A stretch of DNA of 64,000 nt from Vibrio profundi (GCF_005281835.1 NZ_RZIS01000002.1:124001-188000); one strand, 5' to 3'. Shown: positions 35,698 to 44,931, counted from the stretch's first letter. Made by a program: numbers and translations. The notes: generated by a model not told the origin, from the letters alone.

Positions 35698-35841
35698 TTA
35701 TCTACCCAATATGCGCGAGTTATTTGGTGAGTTGCCTAAAGGAAGCATTGTTGATTGGTTGGATAATAACCTCGTCCCTACAGACCTCTCGTAAACCACC
35801 CATCGTTTACTGAAGAGAACACTATAATAAACGGAGTTATC

Positions 35842-37194
35842 ATGAGTCTTATCTTTATTCTTTTGGGGGTGATAGCCTTTATCGTCCTCGCCACCACCAA
35901 ATTTAAACTGCACCCATTTTTGGCATTGATCGTAGCGGCCTTTTTAGCGGCATTCGCTTACGGTTTACCAGCAGACAGCATCGCGAAAACCATCGCATCT
36001 GGCTTTGGCGGCATCCTTGGCTACATAGGTCTGGTCATTGTTCTAGGTACCATCATTGGTGTAATTCTAGAGAAAAGTGGCGCTGCCATCACCATGGCCG
36101 ACACGGTGATCAAAGTACTGGGCGAACGCTTCCCAACTCTAACCATGAGCATCATCGGTTACATTGTGTCTGTGCCGGTATTCTGTGACTCAGGGTTTGT
36201 AATTCTGAACTCTCTTAAAGAATCGTTATCGAAACGCCTACGCACTTCAAGCGTTGCAATGAGCGTTGCATTAGCCACTGGTTTGTACGCGACTCATACT
36301 TTCGTACCACCAACACCAGGCCCAATTGCTGCCGCTGGTAACTTAGGATTAGAGTCTAACTTGGGTCTCGTTATCGGTATCGGTGTCTTTATTGCCGCAA
36401 CTGCAGCTATGGCAGGTATGCTTTGGGCAAATCGCTTTAAAAATGTTGAGCCAGATGGTGAAGCGCAACAAGAAGAAATCCAACAAGATTGGAAAGCACT
36501 AAAAGCCTCTTACGGTGAACTACCAACCGCTAGCCAAGCATTCGCGCCTATTTTCGTCCCTATTCTACTTATCTGTTTTGGCTCCATTGCTAAGTTCCCA
36601 AGCTTACCGCTAGGCGATGGCGCTCTATTTGATGTGTTGTCTTTCTTAGGTCAGCCACTTACTGCCCTTATTATCGGCCTATTCTTGTCTACCCGTTTAC
36701 TGAAATCAGACAATAAAGTGGAAGAATTTGGCGAGCGCATTAGCCAAGGCATTACCTCTGCTGCGCCAATCCTACTGATTACAGGTGCGGGTGGTGCATT
36801 CGGTGCGGTACTGAAAGCCACGCCACTGGGTGATTACCTTGGAATGACATTATCGGCACTTGGCGTGGGTATCTTTATGCCATTCATCGTCGCGGCCGCA
36901 CTTAAATCAGCTCAAGGCTCATCGACGGTTGCTTTGGTTACGACCTCCGCATTAGTGGCACCTATGCTAAGCCAATTAGGTTTAGATTCTGAAATGGGTC
37001 GTGTACTGACGGTAATGGCGATTGGTGCTGGTGCAATGACCGTTTCCCATGCCAATGACAGCTTCTTCTGGGTGGTATCTCAATTCAGCCGTATGTCGGT
37101 TGGCCTAGCGTACCGAGCGCAAACTATGGCGACTTTGGTACAAGGTGTTACCGCCATGGCATTAGTTTACATCCTAAGCTTAGTGCTTCTTTAG
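35842..37194 (+). CDS. GntP family permease, probably glycerate or gluconate
   Basis: 450-residue inner-membrane symporter with about twelve helices. GntP-family blocks: YIGLVIVLGTIIGVILEKSG, VPVFCDSGFVILNSL, THTFVPPTPGPIAAAGNLG and SHANDSFFWVVS. Gene order regulator-permease-glycerate kinase suggests glycerate as substrate, although gluconate is the name-giving substrate of the family. The ATG at 35842 has AACGGAGTTATC upstream. Confidence 0.92.
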   Translation: MSLIFILLGVIAFIVLATTKFKLHPFLALIVAAFLAAFAYGLPADSIAKTIASGFGGILGYIGLVIVLGTIIGVILEKSGAAITMADTVIKVLGERFPTLTMSIIGYIVSVPVFCDSGFVILNSLKESLSKRLRTSSVAMSVALATGLYATHTFVPPTPGPIAAAGNLGLESNLGLVIGIGVFIAATAAMAGMLWANRFKNVEPDGEAQQEEIQQDWKALKASYGELPTASQAFAPIFVPILLICFGSIAKFPSLPLGDGALFDVLSFLGQPLTALIIGLFLSTRLLKSDNKVEEFGERISQGITSAAPILLITGAGGAFGAVLKATPLGDYLGMTLSALGVGIFMPFIVAAALKSAQGSSTVALVTTSALVAPMLSQLGLDSEMGRVLTVMAIGAGAMTVSHANDSFFWVVSQFSRMSVGLAYRAQTMATLVQGVTAMALVYILSLVLL

Positions 37195-37211
37195 TTAGCT
37201 ATACGAGTGAA

Positions 37212-37260
37212 TAGGCCTCTGCCAACTAGCAAAAATGGTTAAGTTAAAAACAGAGGCCTA
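37212..37260. repeat. Inverted repeat between permease and glycerate kinase genes
   Basis: TAGGCCTCTG at 37212-37221 and CAGAGGCCTA at 37251-37260 are perfect inverted copies separated by 29 bases. There is no T run after it, so it is not an ordinary terminator. It could be a processing or attenuation structure within the operon. Confidence 0.6.
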
Positions 37261-37385
37261 ACTAAATTACTGAACACTCGTTTTTACTTAGTCTCGATTT
37301 TGAAAATCTTCTTTGAATAAAAAGAAAGTCCACTTCATTCCAACTGGATAAAAGCGGACACAAAAACCAATAACAGGATAGTGAT

Positions 37386-38519
37386 ATGAAAGTGGTTATC
37401 GCCCCAGATTCATTTAAAGAAAGCCTAAGTGCAAAGCAGGTCAGCGACGCCATACAAGCTGGCTTACAACGAGTGTGGCACGATGCGGAATTCATTTCTG
37501 TGCCAGTCGCAGATGGTGGTGAAGGCACAGTACAATCCCTGGTTGATGCTACAAAGGGACGCTTAGTTCACTTACAAGTTCAAGGCCCACAAGGCAAACC
37601 GGTTGAAGCCTTTTACGGCATCTTGGGAGATAACCAAACTGCGGTCATCGAAATGGCTGCCGCAAGTGGATTACATCATGTCCCTGCGAATCAACGCGAT
37701 CCAAAAACGACTAGCAGCTACGGAACCGGCCAGCTGATTCAGCACGCTTTAAATCAAGGCATGAAGCGTCTAATTATTGGCTTAGGCGGTAGTGCGACTA
37801 ACGACGCTGGCATTGGAATGTTGATGGCGTTAGGGGCAAAGTGCACCAACGAAAATGGCGAGCTAATTGACGGCACAGGTGGCAGCTTAATTTCACTCAA
37901 TGCCATTGATACCAGCGATCTCGATCCTAGACTGGCGAGCTGCGAGCTACTAGTGGCCTGCGATGTAGACAACCCTTTGTGTGGTGACAAAGGCTCCACC
38001 GCAATATTCGGCCCTCAAAAAGGCGCGACAAAACAAGATATCCTTTTGCTCGACAATGCATTACACCAATTTGGTCAGCTCACTGAGCAAGTGACTGGTG
38101 TGTCGGTATTGAATATCGCGGGTGCAGGTGCCGCTGGGGGCATGGGAGCTGCATTATTGGCTTACACCAACGCCACACTAAAGCCTGGTATTGAAATTGT
38201 GCTAGAGACTGTTCGACTCAGTGAAACAGTCGCTAAAGCGGATATCGTCATCACAGGTGAAGGGCGTATCGATAGCCAAACCATCCACGGTAAAACTCCA
38301 GTAGGCGTAGCTAAAGTCGCCAAACGTTTCGATCTCCCCGTGATAGCATTGGCAGGTTGTACCGGAGAAGGCTATCAAGCCGTCTATGAACATGGCATTG
38401 ATGCGGTTTTTTCCGCCGTACCACGCGCTATGGAGTTAGACATCGCTATAAAAGAAGCCGACTTTAATGTTGCTGACTTAGCGGAAAATGTTGCGCGCCT
38501 TTGGAATATTAATCGATAA
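37386..38519 (+). CDS. Glycerate kinase (GlxK/GarK type I)
   Basis: 377 residues; phosphorylates glycerate (2-phosphoglycerate for the GarK/GlxK class) with ATP. Landmarks: MKVVIAPDSFKESLSAKQVS at the N-terminus, VADGGEGTV, GLGGSATNDAGIGMLMALGA and ITGEGRIDSQT. Full length. It follows the permease by 191 bases, within which lies an inverted repeat, so expression may come partly from an internal promoter. A terminator follows 20 bases after the stop. Confidence 0.95.
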   Translation: MKVVIAPDSFKESLSAKQVSDAIQAGLQRVWHDAEFISVPVADGGEGTVQSLVDATKGRLVHLQVQGPQGKPVEAFYGILGDNQTAVIEMAAASGLHHVPANQRDPKTTSSYGTGQLIQHALNQGMKRLIIGLGGSATNDAGIGMLMALGAKCTNENGELIDGTGGSLISLNAIDTSDLDPRLASCELLVACDVDNPLCGDKGSTAIFGPQKGATKQDILLLDNALHQFGQLTEQVTGVSVLNIAGAGAAGGMGAALLAYTNATLKPGIEIVLETVRLSETVAKADIVITGEGRIDSQTIHGKTPVGVAKVAKRFDLPVIALAGCTGEGYQAVYEHGIDAVFSAVPRAMELDIAIKEADFNVADLAENVARLWNINR

Positions 38520-38539
38520 GCAACAACCGATTCCCAAAT

Positions 38540-38571
38540 AGCCCTTTAGTTCTTCGCTAGAGGGCTTTTTT
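38540..38571 (+). terminator. Terminator after glycerate kinase
   Basis: AGCCCTTTAG/CTAGAGGGCT stem (one G-T pair), 7-base loop and T6. Confidence 0.9.
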
Positions 38572-38690
38572 ATACCACCACACCCAACCAGCGCCTCTCA
38601 CCTTCACACACTATTAACATGTTACTCAATTACAATTCCGCGATAAATGCGAGCAACAATTTATTTCAACACGCAAAATAATTAAGCACT

Positions 38691-38706
38691 AGTGATCTTG
38701 ATCACT
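38691..38706 (+). promoter_or_regulatory. CRP site 1 of the mtlA leader
   Basis: AGTGATCTTGATCACT contains GTGA-N6-TCAC, a near-consensus CRP site, in the 520-base region upstream of mtlA. mtlA of V. cholerae is known to depend on CRP. Confidence 0.7.
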
Positions 38707-38742
38707 CTGTAATTTAGAGCAATGTCAGGATATACAAATAAC

Positions 38743-38756
38743 GTGACAATGATCAC
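38743..38756 (+). promoter_or_regulatory. CRP site 2 of the mtlA leader
   Basis: GTGACAATGATCAC gives another GTGA-N6-TCAC core, 52 bases downstream of the first (five helical turns). A weaker third site (TCAC half only) may lie near 38861-38874. Confidence 0.65.
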
Positions 38757-38917
38757 TATATGTTTAGTTATCGATCAACGCAAAAATGAGATCTTGATCG
38801 ATAAATAATTATTGACTATTCGATATATAGGTATTTGTAATGAAATTACACTGTCAATACGAGAATTAGATCACGATAAAAAGAGTAGGAAGGAATCAAT
38901 AGCGAGGCTTGGGTCAC

Positions 38918-39030
38918 AAAAAACCCGTTGTCAGTTCTAAACTGAAATCATGTGGTAAATTGATTGGGTACTAAGCAATCAACGGTTTTGGCGAACCGTT
39001 ATCCACAATATTCAAAAGAACATCAAACGG
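38918..39030 (-). ncRNA. mtlS: Probable MtlS antisense small RNA to the mtlA 5' leader
   Basis: In Vibrio cholerae and relatives the sRNA MtlS is encoded antisense to the mtlA 5' leader and represses MtlA synthesis. Here the leader has the right length and position. On the minus strand it contains AACGGTTCGCCAAAACCGTT, a hairpin (7-bp arms, loop 38988-38993), a second stem (CAGTT-TAG-AACTG, 38932-38944) and then a run of T (38918-38923) that could end the transcript. The ends are estimates; identity comes from position and structure, not from a sequence match I could run. Confidence 0.45.
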
Positions 39031-39039
39031 GGAATCCTC

Positions 39040-40992
39040 ATGATATCACCAGATGCAAAGATCAAGGTACAAAATTTTGGTCGATTTTTATCTAACATGG
39101 TTATGCCTAACATTGGCGCGTTTATCGCGTGGGGCTTTATAACCGCACTCTTTATCCCTACTGGTTGGCTACCAAATGAAACATTGGCGTCAATGGTAGG
39201 CCCAATGATCACTTACCTACTGCCATTACTGATTGGCTACACTGGTGGTAAAATTGTAGGTGGCGAGCGCGGTGCAGTCGTTGGTGCTATTACGACTATG
39301 GGTGTTATCGTTGGTACTGATATTCCAATGTTCATGGGTGCAATGATTGTTGGCCCTATGGGTGGCTGGGCGATTAAGACCTTTGATGCCAAAGTTCAAG
39401 GCAAAGTGAAAAGCGGCTTTGAGATGTTGGTTAACAACTTCTCTGCAGGCATCATCGGTATGATCTGTGCGATCATCGCTTTCCTTCTGATTGGCCCTTT
39501 TGTGAAGGTATTGTCTGGCGGATTAGCAGGTGGCGTAAACTTCTTAGTCGAAGCAGGTCTATTACCTCTTACTTCCATTTTTGTTGAACCTGCGAAGATT
39601 CTATTCCTGAACAACGCAATCAACCACGGAATTTTCTCACCACTTGGTATTCAACAAGCAGCAGACGCTGGCAAATCAATCTTCTTCCTTATCGAAGCGA
39701 ACCCAGGTCCTGGCCTAGGTATTCTTTTAGCTTACATGGTGTTTGGTAAAGGTACTGCAAAACAAACGGCTGGCGGCGCGTCGATCATCCACTTCTTCGG
39801 TGGTATCCACGAAATTTACTTCCCATACATTTTGATGAACCCACGTTTGATCCTAGCGGCTATCGCAGGTGGCATGACTGGTGTCTTCGTTCTTACTGTA
39901 TTTGATGCGGGTATCGTATCTCCAGCATCACCTGGTTCTATCTTCGCTATCTTGCTTCTAACGCAAAAAGCGTCAATCATCGGTGTTGTAGCGTCAATCG
40001 TGTCGGCAACTGCAGTATCTTTCGCTGTTGCATCACTATTGCTAAAAACACAGAAAACCACTGAAGAAGATGGTGATGGTGCATCACTAGAAAAAGCAAC
40101 GTCACAAATGAAAGGCATGAAAGCGTCTTCTAAAGGCCAAGCTGGCACTACGACTCAAGCGAAAGGCGACATCGACCTAGCAAATGTGCAGAGCATTATT
40201 GTTGCGTGTGATGCAGGCATGGGCTCAAGTGCGATGGGTGCAAGTCTACTTCGCAAAAAAGTACAAGAATCAGGTCTTAACATCAGCGTTGAAAACTGTG
40301 CAATTAACAGCCTGCCTGAATCGGTAGACATTGTAATCACTCACAAAGACTTAACTGACCGTGCACGCAAACACGCAGCGCACGCAGAACACATCTCGCT
40401 AACTAACTTCCTAGACAGCGAAATGTACAGCCAGCTTGTTCTACGCTTAATGGCAGCAAAGAATGCGCCAGCAGCTAACGACAGCCAAGCAGTAAAAGTA
40501 TCAGCGGTCGCGGCCAACGATGATTTTTACGAGCCTCAACCAAACTCAGTTTTCCAGATTGAACAAAAGAACATTCATATTGGCCTGCAAGCAGCCAACA
40601 AAGATGAAGCTATCCGTTTTGCTGGAAACCAACTGGTTGAATTGGGCTATGCAGAACCTGAATACGTTGATGCCATGTTTGAACGTGAAAAGCTGGTTTC
40701 AACATACCTTGGCGAATCTATCGCCGTTCCACATGGCACTGTAGAAGCCAAAGACCGCGTACTCAAAACCGGTATTGTTATTTGCCAATACCCATCGGGT
40801 ATCCAGTTCGGTGAAGATGAAGAAGACCAAGCAAAACTGGTTATCGGCATCGCAGCGAAAAACGATGAACACATTCAAGTTATTACTTCTATTACCAATG
40901 CTCTAGATGAGCCAAACGCAATCGAGCGCTTAACGTCGACGACAGATGTGAATGAAATTTTAAACATTCTATCTGGTAGCCAAGCCGCTTAG
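39040..40992 (+). CDS. mtlA: Mannitol-specific PTS enzyme IICBA
   Basis: 650 residues, taking up mannitol with phosphorylation to mannitol-1-phosphate. IIC (about 1-345) with GGIHEIYFP; IIB (about 380-475) with the phospho-accepting Cys390 (IIVACDAGMGSS); IIA (about 505-648) with His565 (IAVPHGTVEA). The linker at 340-378 is Lys/Ser/Thr rich. Intact fused C-B-A order. Long leader with CRP sites and probable MtlS. Followed by a 144-base gap to mtlD that contains an ATTGCTC-CT-GAGCAAT hairpin. Confidence 0.97.
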   Translation: MISPDAKIKVQNFGRFLSNMVMPNIGAFIAWGFITALFIPTGWLPNETLASMVGPMITYLLPLLIGYTGGKIVGGERGAVVGAITTMGVIVGTDIPMFMGAMIVGPMGGWAIKTFDAKVQGKVKSGFEMLVNNFSAGIIGMICAIIAFLLIGPFVKVLSGGLAGGVNFLVEAGLLPLTSIFVEPAKILFLNNAINHGIFSPLGIQQAADAGKSIFFLIEANPGPGLGILLAYMVFGKGTAKQTAGGASIIHFFGGIHEIYFPYILMNPRLILAAIAGGMTGVFVLTVFDAGIVSPASPGSIFAILLLTQKASIIGVVASIVSATAVSFAVASLLLKTQKTTEEDGDGASLEKATSQMKGMKASSKGQAGTTTQAKGDIDLANVQSIIVACDAGMGSSAMGASLLRKKVQESGLNISVENCAINSLPESVDIVITHKDLTDRARKHAAHAEHISLTNFLDSEMYSQLVLRLMAAKNAPAANDSQAVKVSAVAANDDFYEPQPNSVFQIEQKNIHIGLQAANKDEAIRFAGNQLVELGYAEPEYVDAMFEREKLVSTYLGESIAVPHGTVEAKDRVLKTGIVICQYPSGIQFGEDEEDQAKLVIGIAAKNDEHIQVITSITNALDEPNAIERLTSTTDVNEILNILSGSQAA

Positions 40993-41136
40993 TTCATACC
41001 TGAGGTTTATTGCTCCTGAGCAATATGAGGTCTTGCTGTCACCCCCTATGCGGCAGGCCTCACCCTTAAGTAACTTTGATTTTCTCGGCACTTTTTAAGC
41101 AAATTTTTTGGTTTTATTTTTGAGTAGGTAATAGTT

Positions 41137-42285
41137 ATGAAAAAAGCAGTTCATTTTGGCGCAGGTAACATTGGTCGTGGTTTCATCGGTAAGTTGCTCG
41201 CGGACGCGGACGTCGCAGTAACCTTTGCAGACGTGGATGCCCCACTAATCGACCAGTTAAGCCATGACCAGCAATACAAAGTAAAAGTCGTAGGCTCTCA
41301 ATGCCAAATCGATACCGTCACCCACGTCACCGCAGTCAACTCAGCCAGCGAAGATGTGATTGATCGCATTATCCATACTGATTTGGTCACGACAGCGGTA
41401 GGTCCCAACGTTCTAGACATCATTGCCAAAACCATCGCAACGGGTATCACTAAGCGATTCGAATCAGGCAATGAACAAGCTTTAAATATCATCGCGTGCG
41501 AGAACATGGTTCGCGGCACCACTCACCTTAAAGGTGAAGTATACAAACACTTAGATTCTTCTTTACACGGTAAAACCGACGAACTTGTCGGCTTTGTCGA
41601 TTCAGCAGTTGACCGTATTGTCCCACCAGCAGAAGCTGCCAATGACGACCCACTGGAAGTCACTGTTGAAAGTTTTAGTGAATGGATTGTCGATGAACAG
41701 CAATTCAAAGGTGACATTCCGTCGATTGAAGGCATGGAAAAAACCGACAATCTAATGGCATTTGTCGAGCGTAAACTGTTCACACTCAACACAGGCCACT
41801 GCATTACGGCTTACTTAGGTTGTTTAAAAGGCCATCGCACCATTCGTGAAGCCATTGAAGATAAAGACATCCACGATCAAGTAAAACAAGCCATGCAAGA
41901 AAGCGGTGAAGTCTTAATTCAACGCTACGGTTTTGATCGAGAGCTACACAACGCGTACATCGAAAAAATTTTGGGCCGATTTGCAAACCCTTACTTGGTC
42001 GATGAAGTCGACCGTGTAGGCCGCCAGCCAATTCGCAAACTTGGCGTAAACGATAGATTAATCAAGCCATTACTCGGTACAATAGAGTACGGCGTGAAAA
42101 ACGATACTCTATTGAAAGGCATCGCCGCTGCACTGAAGTACACCAATGAATCCGATCCGCAAGCAATAGAGCTACAACAATCCATTGCAGACAACGGAAT
42201 AAAGAAAACTCTCGCGAAGTACACAGGCTTAGACGAGCAGAGTACCGAAGTCGAAAAGATTGAAGTGCTGTTTAACCAAATATAA
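41137..42285 (+). CDS. mtlD: Mannitol-1-phosphate 5-dehydrogenase
   Basis: 382 residues, the size of E. coli MtlD. Oxidises mannitol-1-phosphate to fructose-6-phosphate with NAD+. N-terminal Rossmann motif [19 protein letters not shown], then [27 protein letters not shown] and the C-terminal catalytic region ([16 protein letters not shown]). Second gene of mtlADR. Confidence 0.96.
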   Translation: MKKAVHFGAGNIGRGFIGKLLADADVAVTFADVDAPLIDQLSHDQQYKVKVVGSQCQIDTVTHVTAVNSASEDVIDRIIHTDLVTTAVGPNVLDIIAKTIATGITKRFESGNEQALNIIACENMVRGTTHLKGEVYKHLDSSLHGKTDELVGFVDSAVDRIVPPAEAANDDPLEVTVESFSEWIVDEQQFKGDIPSIEGMEKTDNLMAFVERKLFTLNTGHCITAYLGCLKGHRTIREAIEDKDIHDQVKQAMQESGEVLIQRYGFDRELHNAYIEKILGRFANPYLVDEVDRVGRQPIRKLGVNDRLIKPLLGTIEYGVKNDTLLKGIAAALKYTNESDPQAIELQQSIADNGIKKTLAKYTGLDEQSTEVEKIEVLFNQI

Positions 42286-42303
42286 CCAAAGCACACATTA
42301 AAA

Positions 42304-42324
42304 GAGGGAGAGTACTTCTCCCTC
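42304..42324. repeat. Intergenic hairpin between mtlD and mtlR
   Basis: Perfect 8-bp stem GAGGGAGA/TCTCCCTC with a 5-base loop, 19 bases after the mtlD stop and 21 before mtlR. No T run, so it may tune mRNA stability or partial read-through into mtlR. Confidence 0.6.
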
Positions 42325-42344
42325 AATAATTATTAGATCAGTAT

Positions 42345-42875
42345 ATGGCAAACACGATTAACGAAACCGATATCATCGAAAAACTGAATGCGACCTCTTC
42401 TGTACGAGGGTTCTTTATCGCGTCCGTCGAAGTGTTTGAAAGCTCGATTGATGCATTAATTCAGCGCATTTTTCTTAAAGATGATTTTGCGGTGCAGTCC
42501 GTTGTCGGCCCCTTGCTACAAGACACTGGCCCACTCGGCGATCTTTCCGTCAGGCTCAAATTGTTATTTGGACTTGGCGTATTACCTAACAACATTTACC
42601 ACGATATCGAAGCGATTATTAAGCTGCGCAATAAACTCAACAGCGATGGTGCAGAGTACGAATTCACGGCCCCACAAATCTTAATACCAATTAAAGAATT
42701 AAACTTGGTCAAAAGCATGGGAATGGTGCAACTGGAAGTCAGCGAGCCTGACGACGACATTGATATCGAATTCTATGAACTTCAGCTGATGCGTCAGCAA
42801 CAAATCATTCGTTCTGGCTTGTCTCTTGCGATTGTCGAAATCTGCAACGAACTCGCAAAAGACAGCCCATTCTAA
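42345..42875 (+). CDS. mtlR: Mannitol operon repressor MtlR
   Basis: 176 residues, all-helical MtlR family (LNATSSVRGFFIASVEVFES, DFAVQSVVGPLLQDTGPLGD, RLKLLFGLGVLP). It represses the mtl operon in E. coli and V. cholerae without a classical HTH. Third gene of the operon. The stop is at 42875, before a gap of 123 bases to an unrelated oxidoreductase gene. Confidence 0.93.
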   Translation: MANTINETDIIEKLNATSSVRGFFIASVEVFESSIDALIQRIFLKDDFAVQSVVGPLLQDTGPLGDLSVRLKLLFGLGVLPNNIYHDIEAIIKLRNKLNSDGAEYEFTAPQILIPIKELNLVKSMGMVQLEVSEPDDDIDIEFYELQLMRQQQIIRSGLSLAIVEICNELAKDSPF

Positions 42876-42998
42876 TGCTTCACTCCTAAGCTAAAGTCAC
42901 TCTAGGCTTTAGCTTTCTCATAACTTGCCGCGCAACTAACACCACTTCACGCTAGACTATGTTAATGTCAATAAAACAACCTGTTACGGACATTAACT

Positions 42999-43931
42999 AT
43001 GAGAATCGGCATCATTGGCTTGGGTGATATCGCCTGCAAAGCGTACCTCCCTATCATTACCCAACTCCCTGAAGTAGAGCCTATTTTTTGCACCCGAAAC
43101 TACGAATTGTTAAAGCAATTAGCGGACACGCATCGCGTCGCTGAATATTGCCAAGATTATCGCGAGCTTCCTTCTAAACACGTCGATGCTGTGATGATTC
43201 ACGCCGCGACGTCAGCGCACTTCAAAGTCGCTTCCCATTTTCTCACTCGTGGCATTCCCACGTTCGTTGATAAGCCACTCGCTGATACCGCGGCGGAGTG
43301 CGAAAAACTCTACGAACTGGCTAGCAAGCACAACACGCCGCTTTATGTCGGCTTCAATCGCCGCCATATTCCGCTGTATAACCAACACCTAACTGGCGTC
43401 CAAACTGGAGAACGTACCGATCTCCGTTCACTCCGCTGGGAAAAGAACCGTCATGATTTACCTGGTGACCTACGCACCTTCATCTTCGACGACTTCATCC
43501 ACCCACTAGACAGTGTCAACTTATATGCCAAAGCCGATATTAAAGATGCGTATATCACACACCAAATGGCAGGCTCTCAGCTAGCGCGTGTCGATATTCA
43601 GTGGCAGCATAACGATACTTTGCTGCACGCTTCGATGAATCGTCAATTCGGTATTACTTCTGAAACGGTATCAGCCAGTTTTGTGAATGAAGCGTACGAG
43701 TTTGGATCCTTTGTTGAAGGCAACGGTTGGAAAAACAATCAGCATACTAAACTCACGCTAAAAGATTGGACGCCTATGCTCGCGAGTAAAGGCTTCGAAG
43801 CGATGCTGGATGATTGGGTTTCCGTGGTATCAAAAGGGGCGATAAGCGATAAGGTGGTCGAGCGAAACCTTGCCTCTCACCAATTAGCAGAAGCCTTATT
43901 CGAGCGCATTAAACAGCAAGTACAGCCGTAA
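42999..43931 (+). CDS. Gfo/Idh/MocA family NAD(P)-dependent oxidoreductase
   Basis: 310 residues. N-terminal Rossmann fold (MRIGIIGLGDIACKAYLP), then the conserved VDKPLADTAAECEKLYELA (the EKP-type motif, here DKP with the catalytic Lys kept) and a C-terminal sugar-binding domain. Family members oxidise or reduce sugar derivatives; substrate unknown. Start ATG 42999 lacks a strong ribosome-binding site. An unusually stable hairpin follows at 43971. Confidence 0.85.
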   Translation: MRIGIIGLGDIACKAYLPIITQLPEVEPIFCTRNYELLKQLADTHRVAEYCQDYRELPSKHVDAVMIHAATSAHFKVASHFLTRGIPTFVDKPLADTAAECEKLYELASKHNTPLYVGFNRRHIPLYNQHLTGVQTGERTDLRSLRWEKNRHDLPGDLRTFIFDDFIHPLDSVNLYAKADIKDAYITHQMAGSQLARVDIQWQHNDTLLHASMNRQFGITSETVSASFVNEAYEFGSFVEGNGWKNNQHTKLTLKDWTPMLASKGFEAMLDDWVSVVSKGAISDKVVERNLASHQLAEALFERIKQQVQP

Positions 43932-43970
43932 ACATAGCACTCGCTTCACCAGGCAAAGAAACACACTTAG

Positions 43971-44010
43971 AGCGCTTGCTCACCGCGGCCTTAGCGGTTT
44001 AGCAAGCGCC
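43971..44010. repeat. Strong two-layer inverted repeat before 44065 gene
   Basis: AGCGCTTGCT/AGCAAGCGC enclosing an inner stem (CCGC/GCGG) around GGCCTTA. No T run; sits between two genes on the same strand and could be a processing or termination-with-Rho structure. Confidence 0.65.
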
Positions 44011-44064
44011 GCGAGTTGAGGTACACTCACACTCACCGTTGACAACAAATCATGCAGGCCGGTT

Positions 44065-44931
44065 ATGTCAGACAAACTATCCACTTCCGCACTCGCAAAG
44101 CTCCGCGAACAAGATGCCAAACAGCTGTTTAGCGAACTCAAAACAGCGGGCTACATCGTGCGTTCAGAAAACAAATGGATACTCACTGAAATTGGGGAAC
44201 GTTTTGGCGGGGAATACGTCAATCACCCTAAGTTTGGGACTTTCATCGTCTGGCCTGAAAACTTATTGATCGATCTTGCTGCAACGGCAGGCAAAACGCT
44301 CACCGCGACCCAGCTTGGCGAAAGCTTCAACCTCAGTGCTAAAAAGATAAACCTACTCTTGAGTGAATTAGGATGGATTCACCGCGACGATCAAAGCTGG
44401 CTGATCACTGAGTCAGGTTTACGAGCTGGTGGTGAGCAGCGAGAAGACAAAACCTCCCAGAATCAGTTCGTGGTATGGCATGACACCCTTACGAAAAACA
44501 AACGCCTTAGACAATCCGTTGTTGAGTTCTTAGGGCAAGATGCTGAAACCCACTCCACCGACGTTTCCATTTCGAGCTTTCGCCAAAAGTTTGAAGCAAA
44601 GCACCGCACTCTTGATGGTCACTATGTTCGCTCCAAAGGAGAACTGATCATAGATAACTGGCTTTACATGGCGGGTGTGGTTCATGCCTACGAAAGGCAA
44701 TTGCCAATTGAAGAAGATGTCATTAGTGACTTCTACTTACCAAGTGGCAAGGTGTATTTGCAGTATTGGGGATCGGATAATGGCGCAACAGATGAGAAAG
44801 TGAAGCGAGCCAAGCTGGCGGTATACAAAAAGCATGGCTTCCCACTTATCGAAATACACCCTGAAGACATTGCGCAGCTAGACTCGGTATTACCCGCCCT
44901 ACTTCGCCCATTTGGCATCAAGGCCTACTAA
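44065..44931 (+). CDS. Protein with tandem winged-helix-like repeats and a PD-(D/E)XK-like domain
   Basis: 288 residues. Residues 10-65 and 75-140 are two copies of a winged-helix-like unit (LFSELKTAGYIVRSENKWIL; LLLSELGWIHRDDQSWLIT), each ending in an xxVW(P/H)xxLL block. Residues 180-288 resemble a DUF559/PD-(D/E)XK nuclease: RSKGELIIDNWL (Glu193), SDFYLPSGKVYL (Asp222) and YLQYWG, where Gln233 sits at the position usually occupied by Glu. Homologues in Vibrio are sometimes labelled glycerol kinase, which the sequence does not support. DNA-binding is likely; catalysis is doubtful because of the Gln. Confidence 0.75.
   Translation: MSDKLSTSALAKLREQDAKQLFSELKTAGYIVRSENKWILTEIGERFGGEYVNHPKFGTFIVWPENLLIDLAATAGKTLTATQLGESFNLSAKKINLLLSELGWIHRDDQSWLITESGLRAGGEQREDKTSQNQFVVWHDTLTKNKRLRQSVVEFLGQDAETHSTDVSISSFRQKFEAKHRTLDGHYVRSKGELIIDNWLYMAGVVHAYERQLPIEEDVISDFYLPSGKVYLQYWGSDNGATDEKVKRAKLAVYKKHGFPLIEIHPEDIAQLDSVLPALLRPFGIKAY

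Noticed and set aside
35698..35913. Minus-strand frame across the GntP permease start
   Set aside because: Overlaps the permease gene and its ribosome-binding site; no coding signal of its own.
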